The position numbers and the translations under genes were made by a program. From positions 1-5,222 of the forward strand of contig QNDZ01000132.1 in the NCBI GenBank assembly GCA_003646055.1: DNA of 5,222 nt. Direction: 5' to 3'. Origin of the DNA: a bacterium. Its GTDB lineage: Bacteria; Hydrothermota; UBA3072; B12-G15. The notes under the pieces were generated by a model. The model saw only the letters and a program-made list of their open reading frames with translations, was not told the origin of the DNA and ran no database searches. Of the stretch, positions 1 through 5,222 are shown in pieces (within the stretch, counting starts at the first letter, position 1; each line of letters opens with the position of its first letter).

Positions 1-1457
1 ATTCTATTAAACATATGGAATATTCTTATCTAACAATGAACGAATTCATTGTTAACACTGATACCACTTATGAAAAATACCTTCCTGTTATATCCATGGA
101 TATATCGGGAAATTTTGTTATCTGCTGGCTTGAGTACAGCGATGACGAATATATATACGGAAGGAAGTACAACATCTATGGCGGTATATCCCCTATTTTT
201 CAGGTGGCCAATGGCCCAATTAAAAGTTATGGGTCAGACCACCCTTCTATATCACTGAGTGATGATGGAAACTTTGTTGTATGCTGGTCTGGCCTTGAGT
301 ATATCTTCGGCAAAATATTCTCCTCTACCTGCCAGCCAATCACCCAGACATTTCAGGTTACTGATGCAACATGGGCATACGAGGTAGATGCTGCACATTC
401 ATCTGTGTCTATGAATAGTTCTGGAGAATTTGTTGTTTGCTGGGAAGATGGAAGGGATGGATGGTGGGAATATGACCAATGGGGAAGAGAGTACTGGGTT
501 TCCAATACCAATGTTTATGCTCAAGTGTATGACTCTTCGGGTAATCCATATTCTTCATATGGTAATTTCAGAGTGGCTGGTTGGTACTTTAGTGATACCT
601 GGGAAGGTTATCCTGCAGTAGCATTGAATGACTCAGGAAGATATGTGATCTGCTGGATTGGTTCGGGTAATGTCTGGTTTAAGATGTTCAATGTACCAGT
701 AAATGCTATTAGTTCAGATGTAATAGTTAATTCAGTGTGTCAGGTCACCTATACCAGACCAGCAATCGCTATTGATAACAATGGGAATTTCGCAATTGTC
801 TGGAAGGGAGAAGACGGGAATATATATTTGCAGCAGTACAATTCAAATGGTGTTCAAATTGGAACAAATATCCGTGTTAATGACTCCCCTGGTAATGTTG
901 AGCGTACAAATCCTTCCATTGCCATGAGTAAGGACGGAAGCAAAATTGTGGTTGCCTGGACAGAGTACAGAACATCCTCAACCAATCCTGATATCTATGC
1001 ACAGATCTACGAAAATGGTATTCCTGTGGGCTCAAATTTCAGGGTGAACCAGGATGATTCACTCGCCAACAACATTCAGAAATCTACCACTTTTTCTGTT
1101 GCATGCAATTCCAATTTCTCAGTCATCACCTGGATGGATAAAAGGATACATGACAATGGTGATATTTATGCCAGTTTAATAAACATCAATTCTACTTGGG
1201 TGGATACCCCCAATACCAATCAAGGGGATAATTGTTTTGAGATTATTCCAAACCCATTCACCTCAACCTTCAGGGTTAAGTTATATCATGAGATATCCGG
1301 GAACCATTCTCTTCTTATTTACAACATAGATGGTAGGCTGCTGAAAAGGACAAAGGAAACGGTTCTGGGAAGGGATTTACCTTCAGGAATCTATTTTATA
1401 AAAATTGAAGGATATCCTGATGTCAAAAAGGTGATTAAATTAAAGGCACTACCCTAA
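1..1457 (+). CDS. Secreted repeat protein with T9SS type A-like sorting domain (5' partial)
   Basis: This is the C-terminal part of a probable exported or cell-surface protein; its ligand or activity is not recognisable. The first ATG is at 15, but the frame is open to the left edge, there is no Shine-Dalgarno before that ATG, and the product from it has no signal peptide, which a T9SS cargo should have. The real start is therefore probably outside the window. Numbering from the ATG at 15 (480 residues), residues 10-390 hold seven related units of about 50-70 residues. Each has a core like PSIAM-x-x-x-G-NFVVxW, often followed by a Tyr-rich IYxQxY strand and an FRVN-type start of the next unit. 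This suggests a beta-propeller. Residues 407-480 look like a Por-type sorting domain: IIPNPF, then [11 protein letters not shown], then [10 protein letters not shown], then a Lys-rich KKVIKLK end. The gene converges on rpoD with overlapping stops. Sorting-tail assignment is good; molecular function is unknown. Confidence 0.8.
   Translation, partial: SIKHMEYSYLTMNEFIVNTDTTYEKYLPVISMDISGNFVICWLEYSDDEYIYGRKYNIYGGISPIFQVANGPIKSYGSDHPSISLSDDGNFVVCWSGLEYIFGKIFSSTCQPITQTFQVTDATWAYEVDAAHSSVSMNSSGEFVVCWEDGRDGWWEYDQWGREYWVSNTNVYAQVYDSSGNPYSSYGNFRVAGWYFSDTWEGYPAVALNDSGRYVICWIGSGNVWFKMFNVPVNAISSDVIVNSVCQVTYTRPAIAIDNNGNFAIVWKGEDGNIYLQQYNSNGVQIGTNIRVNDSPGNVERTNPSIAMSKDGSKIVVAWTEYRTSSTNPDIYAQIYENGIPVGSNFRVNQDDSLANNIQKSTTFSVACNSNFSVITWMDKRIHDNGDIYASLININSTWVDTPNTNQGDNCFEIIPNPFTSTFRVKLYHEISGNHSLLIYNIDGRLLKRTKETVLGRDLPSGIYFIKIEGYPDVKKVIKLKALP
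42..1184 (+). repeat. Seven degenerate protein-level repeats, propeller-like
   Basis: Seven units can be aligned by eye in the secreted protein, at about residues 10-60, 61-110, 112-181, 184-232, 235-283, 285-339 and 341-390 (numbered from the ATG at 15). The shared landmarks are an F/I-x-V-N or FQV start, a small hydrophobic strand (PSIAM, PSISL, PAVAL, PAIAI), a turn with D/S-x-G, a strand ending in Trp (FVICW, FVVCW, FAIVW, IVVAW), and often an IYAQ-type strand. The third unit is longest because of an acidic/aromatic insertion around residues 146-166. The repeats have diverged in DNA, so this is a protein-level repeat only. The beta-propeller fold is inferred; more units could lie upstream of the window. 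Confidence 0.65.
1233..1454 (+). other. T9SS type A-like C-terminal sorting domain (Por secretion tail)
   Basis: The last 74 or so residues of the secreted protein match the usual pattern of such tails. There is a PNPF motif near the start, a central strand-turn-strand with Y-N-I-D-G-R, an [10 protein letters not shown] motif, and a final basic strand ending a few residues before the stop. In T9SS organisms this tail directs passage through the outer membrane translocon and is usually cleaved, often with attachment of the protein to the surface. A FlgD-like Ig fold is the closest alternative reading. No T9SS component gene is visible here, so use of that pathway is inferred from the tail alone. 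Confidence 0.75.
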
Positions 1458-3130
1458 TAGTCTCCCATATCAAGAAAACCCTTTAACAGATTTGCCCGAA
1501 TAGGGTGTCTTAATTTTTTCAGAGCCTTCGCCTCTATCTGCCTTATCCTCTCCCTTGTGACATTGAACATCATCCCAACATCCTCAAGGGTTCTTGGATT
1601 GCCATCAATCAATCCAAACCTGAGTTCAATCACCTTCTTCTCCCTTGGGGTGAGCACAGCCATTGCCTTTTCCAGTTTCTCTTTAAGCAAGGTTCTTGAA
1701 GTAAGTTTATGTGGTGTGGCAGCCTTCATATCCTCAATAAAATCACCAAAGAATGTTTCACCATCATCCTCAATGGGAGCATCAAGGGAGACGGCATCCT
1801 GTGAAATATGATAGAGACCTGCAATCTTCTCAACAGGCATATCAACCCTTTCAGCAATTTCCTCAATGGTGGGTTCTCTCCCTGTCTCCTGCACTATCAT
1901 CCTTGCTGCCTTTGAGACCTTATGAATTATCTCTATCATATGAACTGGCACCCTTATTGTCCTGCCCTGGTCTGCAATTGCCCTTGTTATTGCCTGTTTA
2001 ATCCACCATGTTGCATAGGTTGAAAACTTATATCCCTTCTTATAATCAAACTTGTCAACCGCCTTCATAAGGCCGCTGTTCCCCTCCTGAATTATATCCA
2101 TAAACTCAATACCCCTGCCAATGTACCTCTTTGCTATACTGATAACAAGACGCACATTTGCCCTTACCATCTGATGTTTTGCCTGATTCACATAAGACTC
2201 CCACTTCTCAATCTCTTCATTCCTCTTTCTCACCACTTCATATGGGTCAAGTAACTGTTTCTCAATGCTTCTAAGCCTTTTTAGGTGTTCGCTTATACTG
2301 GTGCTATAACCCACTATCTCTTCCTTTGTCATGCCTATCTTTTCAGGAGTCTCCCTTGCTGCATGGTACAGTATCCTTCTGTGATTTATCCCAGTCTTTC
2401 TCTCAATCTTTCTTATGGCCTCCATCTCGGCTTCCATAAGGTTGAACACCTCTTTTTCAACATCCCTGATCTTCTTCAGATACGGCGCCTGAATCCTCAA
2501 TCCAGAAAGTTTTCTGGTTATTTTCTTCTCAAGTTCTTCAATCTTTTTTTTCACCTCAGGGTCTTTACCATACTTTCGTCTATTCTCCCTCTTCAATTCT
2601 TCAAGTTTAACTGTCCACATCCTCACATTGTTGAATGCAATAAGTAATAAACGCCTCTCATTCTTAGTATTTCTTTTCCCCTTTGGCATTGGAGAGGAAA
2701 CATGTATAAATTCCTCAACAGGAAGGCTCCTTTCCCTTATCTTCTGGTCAAAATCAAGGAACTTCCGTATTGCAAAAAGTGATGTGAAAAGATATTCACA
2801 AATCTTTCTCCTCCCATCATCCATCTGTTTTGCAAGCCTGCGTTCCTCCTCTTTGGTGAGGAGTTGAATCCTCCCCATTTCTCTAAGGTACAATTTCACA
2901 GCATCATCGGTTTTTCTCAACGCCTTTTTCTGGCTTTCCTCAAGCCTCTTTCTCATTTCAATGGATTCCTCAGTAACTACATTAACACCACCCTTCTGGA
3001 GTTTCTCAACAACCTCTTCAATAAGTATCTCATCACCGCCCAGATAATCCCTCAGACGCTCAAAGGATATTTCACCCTTTGAGTTAACCATCTTGATTAT
3101 CTCTTCCCAATCAATGGAATTTATGTCCAT
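1454..3130 (-). CDS. rpoD: RNA polymerase primary sigma factor, RpoD/SigA (sigma-70)
   Basis: This cytoplasmic sigma factor binds core RNA polymerase and recognises the -10 and -35 elements of housekeeping promoters. The 558-residue product carries all group 1 regions. Region 1.1 is at about 8-52. Region 1.2 is at about 76-97 ([11 protein letters not shown]). A long, charged non-conserved region spans about 105-315. Regions 2.1-2.4 lie at about 317-400, with [52 protein letters not shown] and RTIRVPVHM. Region 3 is at about 400-475 ([12 protein letters not shown]). Region 4 is at about 485-545 ([15 protein letters not shown], then the helix-turn-helix [20 protein letters not shown]). The C-terminus LLKGFLD matches the end of typical RpoD, so the gene is complete. 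The ATG overlaps the dnaG stop (TAATG) and has a strong Shine-Dalgarno, which fixes the start and suggests translational coupling to dnaG. One mild oddity is Ser352, where Ile is usual in the region 2.2 motif QEGNIGL. Confidence 0.97.
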   Translation of the reverse strand: MDINSIDWEEIIKMVNSKGEISFERLRDYLGGDEILIEEVVEKLQKGGVNVVTEESIEMRKRLEESQKKALRKTDDAVKLYLREMGRIQLLTKEEERRLAKQMDDGRRKICEYLFTSLFAIRKFLDFDQKIRERSLPVEEFIHVSSPMPKGKRNTKNERRLLLIAFNNVRMWTVKLEELKRENRRKYGKDPEVKKKIEELEKKITRKLSGLRIQAPYLKKIRDVEKEVFNLMEAEMEAIRKIERKTGINHRRILYHAARETPEKIGMTKEEIVGYSTSISEHLKRLRSIEKQLLDPYEVVRKRNEEIEKWESYVNQAKHQMVRANVRLVISIAKRYIGRGIEFMDIIQEGNSGLMKAVDKFDYKKGYKFSTYATWWIKQAITRAIADQGRTIRVPVHMIEIIHKVSKAARMIVQETGREPTIEEIAERVDMPVEKIAGLYHISQDAVSLDAPIEDDGETFFGDFIEDMKAATPHKLTSRTLLKEKLEKAMAVLTPREKKVIELRFGLIDGNPRTLEDVGMMFNVTRERIRQIEAKALKKLRHPIRANLLKGFLDMGDY

Positions 3131-4791
3131 TACCCCTCCCTCTGAATTTTGAGTTTTTCCCTTAAAAGGTCATCCTGTATCTTCAGAAGAGTAGTTACGA
3201 CCTCTCCCCTTTTTTCAAGTTCTTTTATCTTCCTGGCTGTTTCTTCCAGTTTTTCCTGTATTCTCTGCAGTTTCAACCGCCTCATTACATCTCCAACAGG
3301 GTCAACCCCATTTATGAGCATCTTGTAAACCTCATCCCTGTATGGCTGGGGAAGACTGGAAACCACATCCTCACTATCCATCCTTTCATCCCTGGCTTTT
3401 TTTATGAACTCAGAAACAACACCCAGTTTAAAGTTAAATCCATCAAGGGCGGAAAGGTCTTCATCACTGTACCCATTTAGAAGCATGGATGCCATGAGTG
3501 CAAGTTCCAGTTTTACATCAGGGGATAATTTCACAATCTCTTTTCTTTCAACCCCACCTTTTCTTCTAACCATCAGAAGTTCTTCCTTTATCATGAGTTC
3601 CCTGGAGATTTTTTCCCTATAAATCTCCTGCTTCACACCATCCCTTATCCTTGAAAGAATCTCCCTGAAGTCATTAACAACCTTTGTCAGGTGGGAAGGA
3701 TTTTTAAGGTCGTACTTTTGAGAATAATCCTCAAGGAGAACATCAATAAACCCCTTTGAATTTGAAAGGATTCTTTGAATCCCATCAGTCCCATCATTTC
3801 TCAAAATCTCATCAGGGTCTTTCCCTTCGCTGGAAGAACAAAGCATTATTTCAACATTTCTGTCAATAAGAAGTCCCATTGACCTCAATGATGCCTTTCT
3901 ACCAGCCTCATCCATATCATAAAAAAGATATACTTTTCTGGCATACCTGGATATTATCTGTGTTTGCTGTTCAGTTAATGAGGTTCCAAGGCTCGCAAGC
4001 ACATTCTTGAATCCTGCCTGATACATACTCAGGTAGTCAAAGTAACCCTCAACAAGGATTACGCTCTTTTCCTCAAGTATTTCCTTTCTTGAATGAAAGA
4101 CAGAGTATAAAGAACTCCTCTTGGAATACACAGGTGATTCAGGTGAATTCATGTATTTGGGCATTCCTTCCCCAAGTATTCTTCCACCAAATCCAGCAAC
4201 CCTTCCTGCTGGTGAATAGATAGGGAACATCAATCTATTCCTGAACCTATCATACATTCTTCCCTGACCACGCACCACAAGCCCAACCTTCAGAAGCACA
4301 TCTATGCCAAACTTTGCACCAAGTCTGGAAAGTATAATATCAGAATTTGGCGCATAGCCCAGTTGAAATTCTTCAATGGTCTCCTCAGTTATGCCCCTTT
4401 GTTTAAGATAATTGAGTGCAGTCTGGCTTTGTGGAAGCAAAGAATGGTATATCTTTGCAGCCTCCTCATTCACCTGATAAAACTTGTCCTGGGCATCCCC
4501 TGTTAATTTTACACTTATACCAACCATGTCCCCCAGATACTTCAGGGCATCTATAAAACTCATCTTTTCATATTCCTGAACAAACTTTATCACATCACCG
4601 CTTGCTCCACACCCAAAGCAGTGATAAACACCCAGTTCTGGATTTACATAAAATGAGGGGTTTTTATCGTTATGAAAGGGGCAGAGACCTTTGTAATTCT
4701 TTCCGACCTTCTTAAGGGATACCCTTGAACCTATAACCTCTACTATATCAACATGTTCTTTTATTTTATCCACCACATCCTTTAGTGGCAT
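3130..4791 (-). CDS. dnaG: DNA primase DnaG
   Basis: DnaG makes the short RNA primers for replication at the fork, working with the replicative helicase DnaB. The 553-residue product has the complete bacterial layout. The N-terminal CHC2 zinc-binding domain has Cys37, His40, Cys58 and Cys61 (CPFH and CFGC). The RNA polymerase-like basic part includes [12 protein letters not shown] at about 180-191 and [11 protein letters not shown] at about 196-206. The Toprim core has Glu248 (VEGYFD), Asp292 and Asp294 (YDMDEAGR), and DPDE at 325-328, the expected metal-binding acidic residues. The C-terminal part, about 420-553, is Lys/Glu-rich, poorly conserved and in the place of the helicase-binding domain. 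Length is slightly below the E. coli enzyme (581). The ATG at 4791 is the first start after an in-frame TGA at 4810-4812 and gives the usual N-terminus (DIVEVI at 15-20), although no clear Shine-Dalgarno precedes it. The gene lies 36 bases after the glycosylase and overlaps rpoD by one base. Confidence 0.97.
   Translation of the reverse strand: MPLKDVVDKIKEHVDIVEVIGSRVSLKKVGKNYKGLCPFHNDKNPSFYVNPELGVYHCFGCGASGDVIKFVQEYEKMSFIDALKYLGDMVGISVKLTGDAQDKFYQVNEEAAKIYHSLLPQSQTALNYLKQRGITEETIEEFQLGYAPNSDIILSRLGAKFGIDVLLKVGLVVRGQGRMYDRFRNRLMFPIYSPAGRVAGFGGRILGEGMPKYMNSPESPVYSKRSSLYSVFHSRKEILEEKSVILVEGYFDYLSMYQAGFKNVLASLGTSLTEQQTQIISRYARKVYLFYDMDEAGRKASLRSMGLLIDRNVEIMLCSSSEGKDPDEILRNDGTDGIQRILSNSKGFIDVLLEDYSQKYDLKNPSHLTKVVNDFREILSRIRDGVKQEIYREKISRELMIKEELLMVRRKGGVERKEIVKLSPDVKLELALMASMLLNGYSDEDLSALDGFNFKLGVVSEFIKKARDERMDSEDVVSSLPQPYRDEVYKMLINGVDPVGDVMRRLKLQRIQEKLEETARKIKELEKRGEVVTTLLKIQDDLLREKLKIQREG
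3133..3139 (-). promoter_or_regulatory. Shine-Dalgarno of rpoD inside the dnaG 3' end
   Basis: On the minus strand the sequence AGGGAGGGGTAATG contains GGAGGGG just before the rpoD ATG. The GGAGG core sits four bases from the start codon. It is formed by the last sense codons of dnaG (Arg-Glu-Gly), followed by the TAA stop that shares its final A with the ATG. This supports the chosen rpoD start and suggests that ribosomes finishing dnaG can restart on rpoD. Confidence 0.8.
4609..4683 (-). other. CHC2 zinc-binding motif of DnaG
   Basis: This stretch encodes residues 37-61 of the primase. The four zinc ligands are arranged as C-x2-H-x17-C-x2-C (Cys37, His40, Cys58, Cys61). This is the standard CHC2-type template-binding ribbon of bacterial DnaG. 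All ligands are intact, which supports a working enzyme. Confidence 0.9.
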
Positions 4792-4827
4792 AATTAAAAT
4801 TATGTTTTTTCATGAAATTCGCAAGCC
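4792..4827 (-). other. Short AT-rich gap between ogg and dnaG
   Basis: These 36 bases are the only intergenic sequence in the window. Read on the minus strand they are AT-rich next to the dnaG ATG (AACATAATTTTAATT). They contain an in-frame TGA at 4810-4812 that rules out an upstream extension of dnaG. I see no GGAGG-like ribosome binding site, no hairpin followed by T's, and no convincing -35/-10 pair. Read-through transcription from ogg into dnaG is the simplest reading. Confidence 0.6.
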
Positions 4828-5222
4828 CTATTTAAACACTTCACCAGCCTCCTTGTACCACAACAGGAGGTCAAGATGGGACGATGGAATCCCCAGTTCT
4901 TCTGCGGTTTTCAGGAATAGTTTTTCTAATTCCATATATATTTTTCTTGAAATTGATTTGGGAACATCCTTAATTTTACCAAGAAATTTTAAATTTTTCA
5001 AAATATGTCTGTCAAGTATTGCAAGATTCTCTCCAAAACCAATATTTCTTAAAAAATGGCTTGCCTCCTTGTATCCCATTCCCTTCACATCTTTAACAAG
5101 GAATTCCCTTGCCTCTTCAGGTGATTTAAATCCTGAAATTATGGGTTTAACCCTTGGCATGCCTGCCTCCAGAAAGATTGCCCTTGAATTGATAATGTAC
5201 TCTGCCTTTTTATTCTTAAACC
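4828..5222 (-). CDS. ogg: Ogg2-type 8-oxoguanine DNA glycosylase/AP lyase (5' partial)
   Basis: Enzymes of this family excise 8-oxoguanine from DNA in base-excision repair and cut the backbone by beta-elimination. The window holds the C-terminal 131 or so residues. The frame stays open past the Met codon at 5160 to the right edge, and the added residues (FKNKKAEYIINSRAIF) match the NKxAEYI helix of this family, so that Met is internal and the true start lies outside. Numbering from the internal Met, the helix-hairpin-helix is at about 25-42 (VKGMGYKEASHFLRNIG) with the presumed Schiff-base Lys31. The catalytic Asp50 is in ILDRHIL. The C-terminus is LDLLLWYKEAGEVFK, and the final residue is Lys; in Ogg2 enzymes a terminal lysine is known to help distinguish 8-oxoguanine from guanine. 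Family members are about 200-220 residues, so roughly 70-90 residues are missing. It lies upstream of dnaG on the same strand, spaced by 36 bases, and is probably cotranscribed. A general HhH-GPD glycosylase is the less likely alternative. Confidence 0.88.
   Translation of the reverse strand, partial: FKNKKAEYIINSRAIFLEAGMPRVKPIISGFKSPEEAREFLVKDVKGMGYKEASHFLRNIGFGENLAILDRHILKNLKFLGKIKDVPKSISRKIYMELEKLFLKTAEELGIPSSHLDLLLWYKEAGEVFK

Noticed and set aside
49..621. Two short + strand frames (49-258 and 430-621) inside the secreted protein gene
   Set aside because: They are in another frame of a gene with a clear repeat pattern and have no recognisable product.
1440..1520. Search for an intrinsic terminator at the convergent junction
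   Set aside because: No stable inverted repeat followed by a T-run could be found on either strand.
2285..2647. Open frame of 120 codons on the + strand
   Set aside because: It lies wholly antisense to the rpoD non-conserved region, has no ribosome site, and its Phe/Leu/Ser-rich product is what antisense reading of Lys/Glu-rich helices gives.
1557..3082. Other + strand open frames of 72-84 codons within rpoD
   Set aside because: They are antisense to strongly conserved sigma domains and resemble no known protein; they arise from the codon bias of the real gene.
3404..3622. Open frame of 72 codons antisense to the dnaG C-terminal part
   Set aside because: Ser-rich low-complexity product, no start signals, and the minus strand is clearly coding.
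4798..4827. Possible -10 element (CATAAT on the minus strand) before dnaG
   Set aside because: The matching -35 positions are poor (GGCTTG at 17-base spacing; the TTGCGA alternative is only 13 bases away), and the start would fall at or beyond the ATG. AT-rich sequence gives such matches by chance.
1..5222. A new defence, mobile or CRISPR-like system
   Set aside because: All four genes belong to housekeeping or secreted-protein families, there are no direct or inverted DNA repeats of note, and no transposase, integrase or toxin-like gene is present.

Overview
The window is gene-dense and comes from a bacterium with moderately AT-rich DNA. It holds four genes on two converging blocks. On the right, read leftwards, is a cluster in the order 8-oxoguanine DNA glycosylase (5' end beyond the window), DNA primase dnaG, and the primary sigma factor rpoD. 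On the left, read rightwards, is the 3' part of a gene for a secreted, repeat-built surface protein with a type IX secretion (T9SS) type A-like C-terminal sorting domain. The two blocks meet tail to tail, and their stop codons overlap.

Organism: three signs point towards an uncultured or thermophile-associated lineage in or near the FCB group and related candidate phyla (WOR-3-like is my best guess, an inference only). The Por/T9SS-like sorting tail is typical of Bacteroidetes-related and several candidate phyla. The glycosylase is of the Ogg2 type, known mainly from archaea and thermophilic bacteria. Arginine is encoded mostly by AGA/AGG, and the proteins are rich in Lys, Glu and Arg. The bacterial CHC2/Toprim primase and the sigma-70 with region 1.1 show that the host is bacterial, not archaeal.

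Layout: 1-1457 (+) is the surface/secreted repeat protein, open at the left edge, with seven propeller-like repeats followed by a sorting tail. 1454-3130 (-) is rpoD, full length, with a long non-conserved region between regions 1.2 and 2.1. 3130-4791 (-) is dnaG, full length; its stop overlaps the rpoD start as TAATG, and the rpoD Shine-Dalgarno lies inside its last codons. 4792-4827 is a 36-base AT-rich gap without a clear ribosome binding site. 4828-5222 (-) is the C-terminal part of the Ogg2-type glycosylase, open at the right edge.

How they work together: dnaG-rpoD is the core of the macromolecular synthesis operon, linking initiation of replication (primers) and of transcription (sigma). 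In Escherichia coli the upstream member is rpsU (ribosomal protein S21). Here the upstream neighbour is a base-excision repair enzyme, so the cluster pairs oxidative-damage repair with replication and transcription initiation. I saw no RNA genes, CRISPR arrays, insertion sequences or phage genes, and no gene-free stretch longer than 36 bases. I found nothing that amounts to a new defence or mobile system; the points of interest are gene order, gene overlaps and the architecture of the repeat protein.
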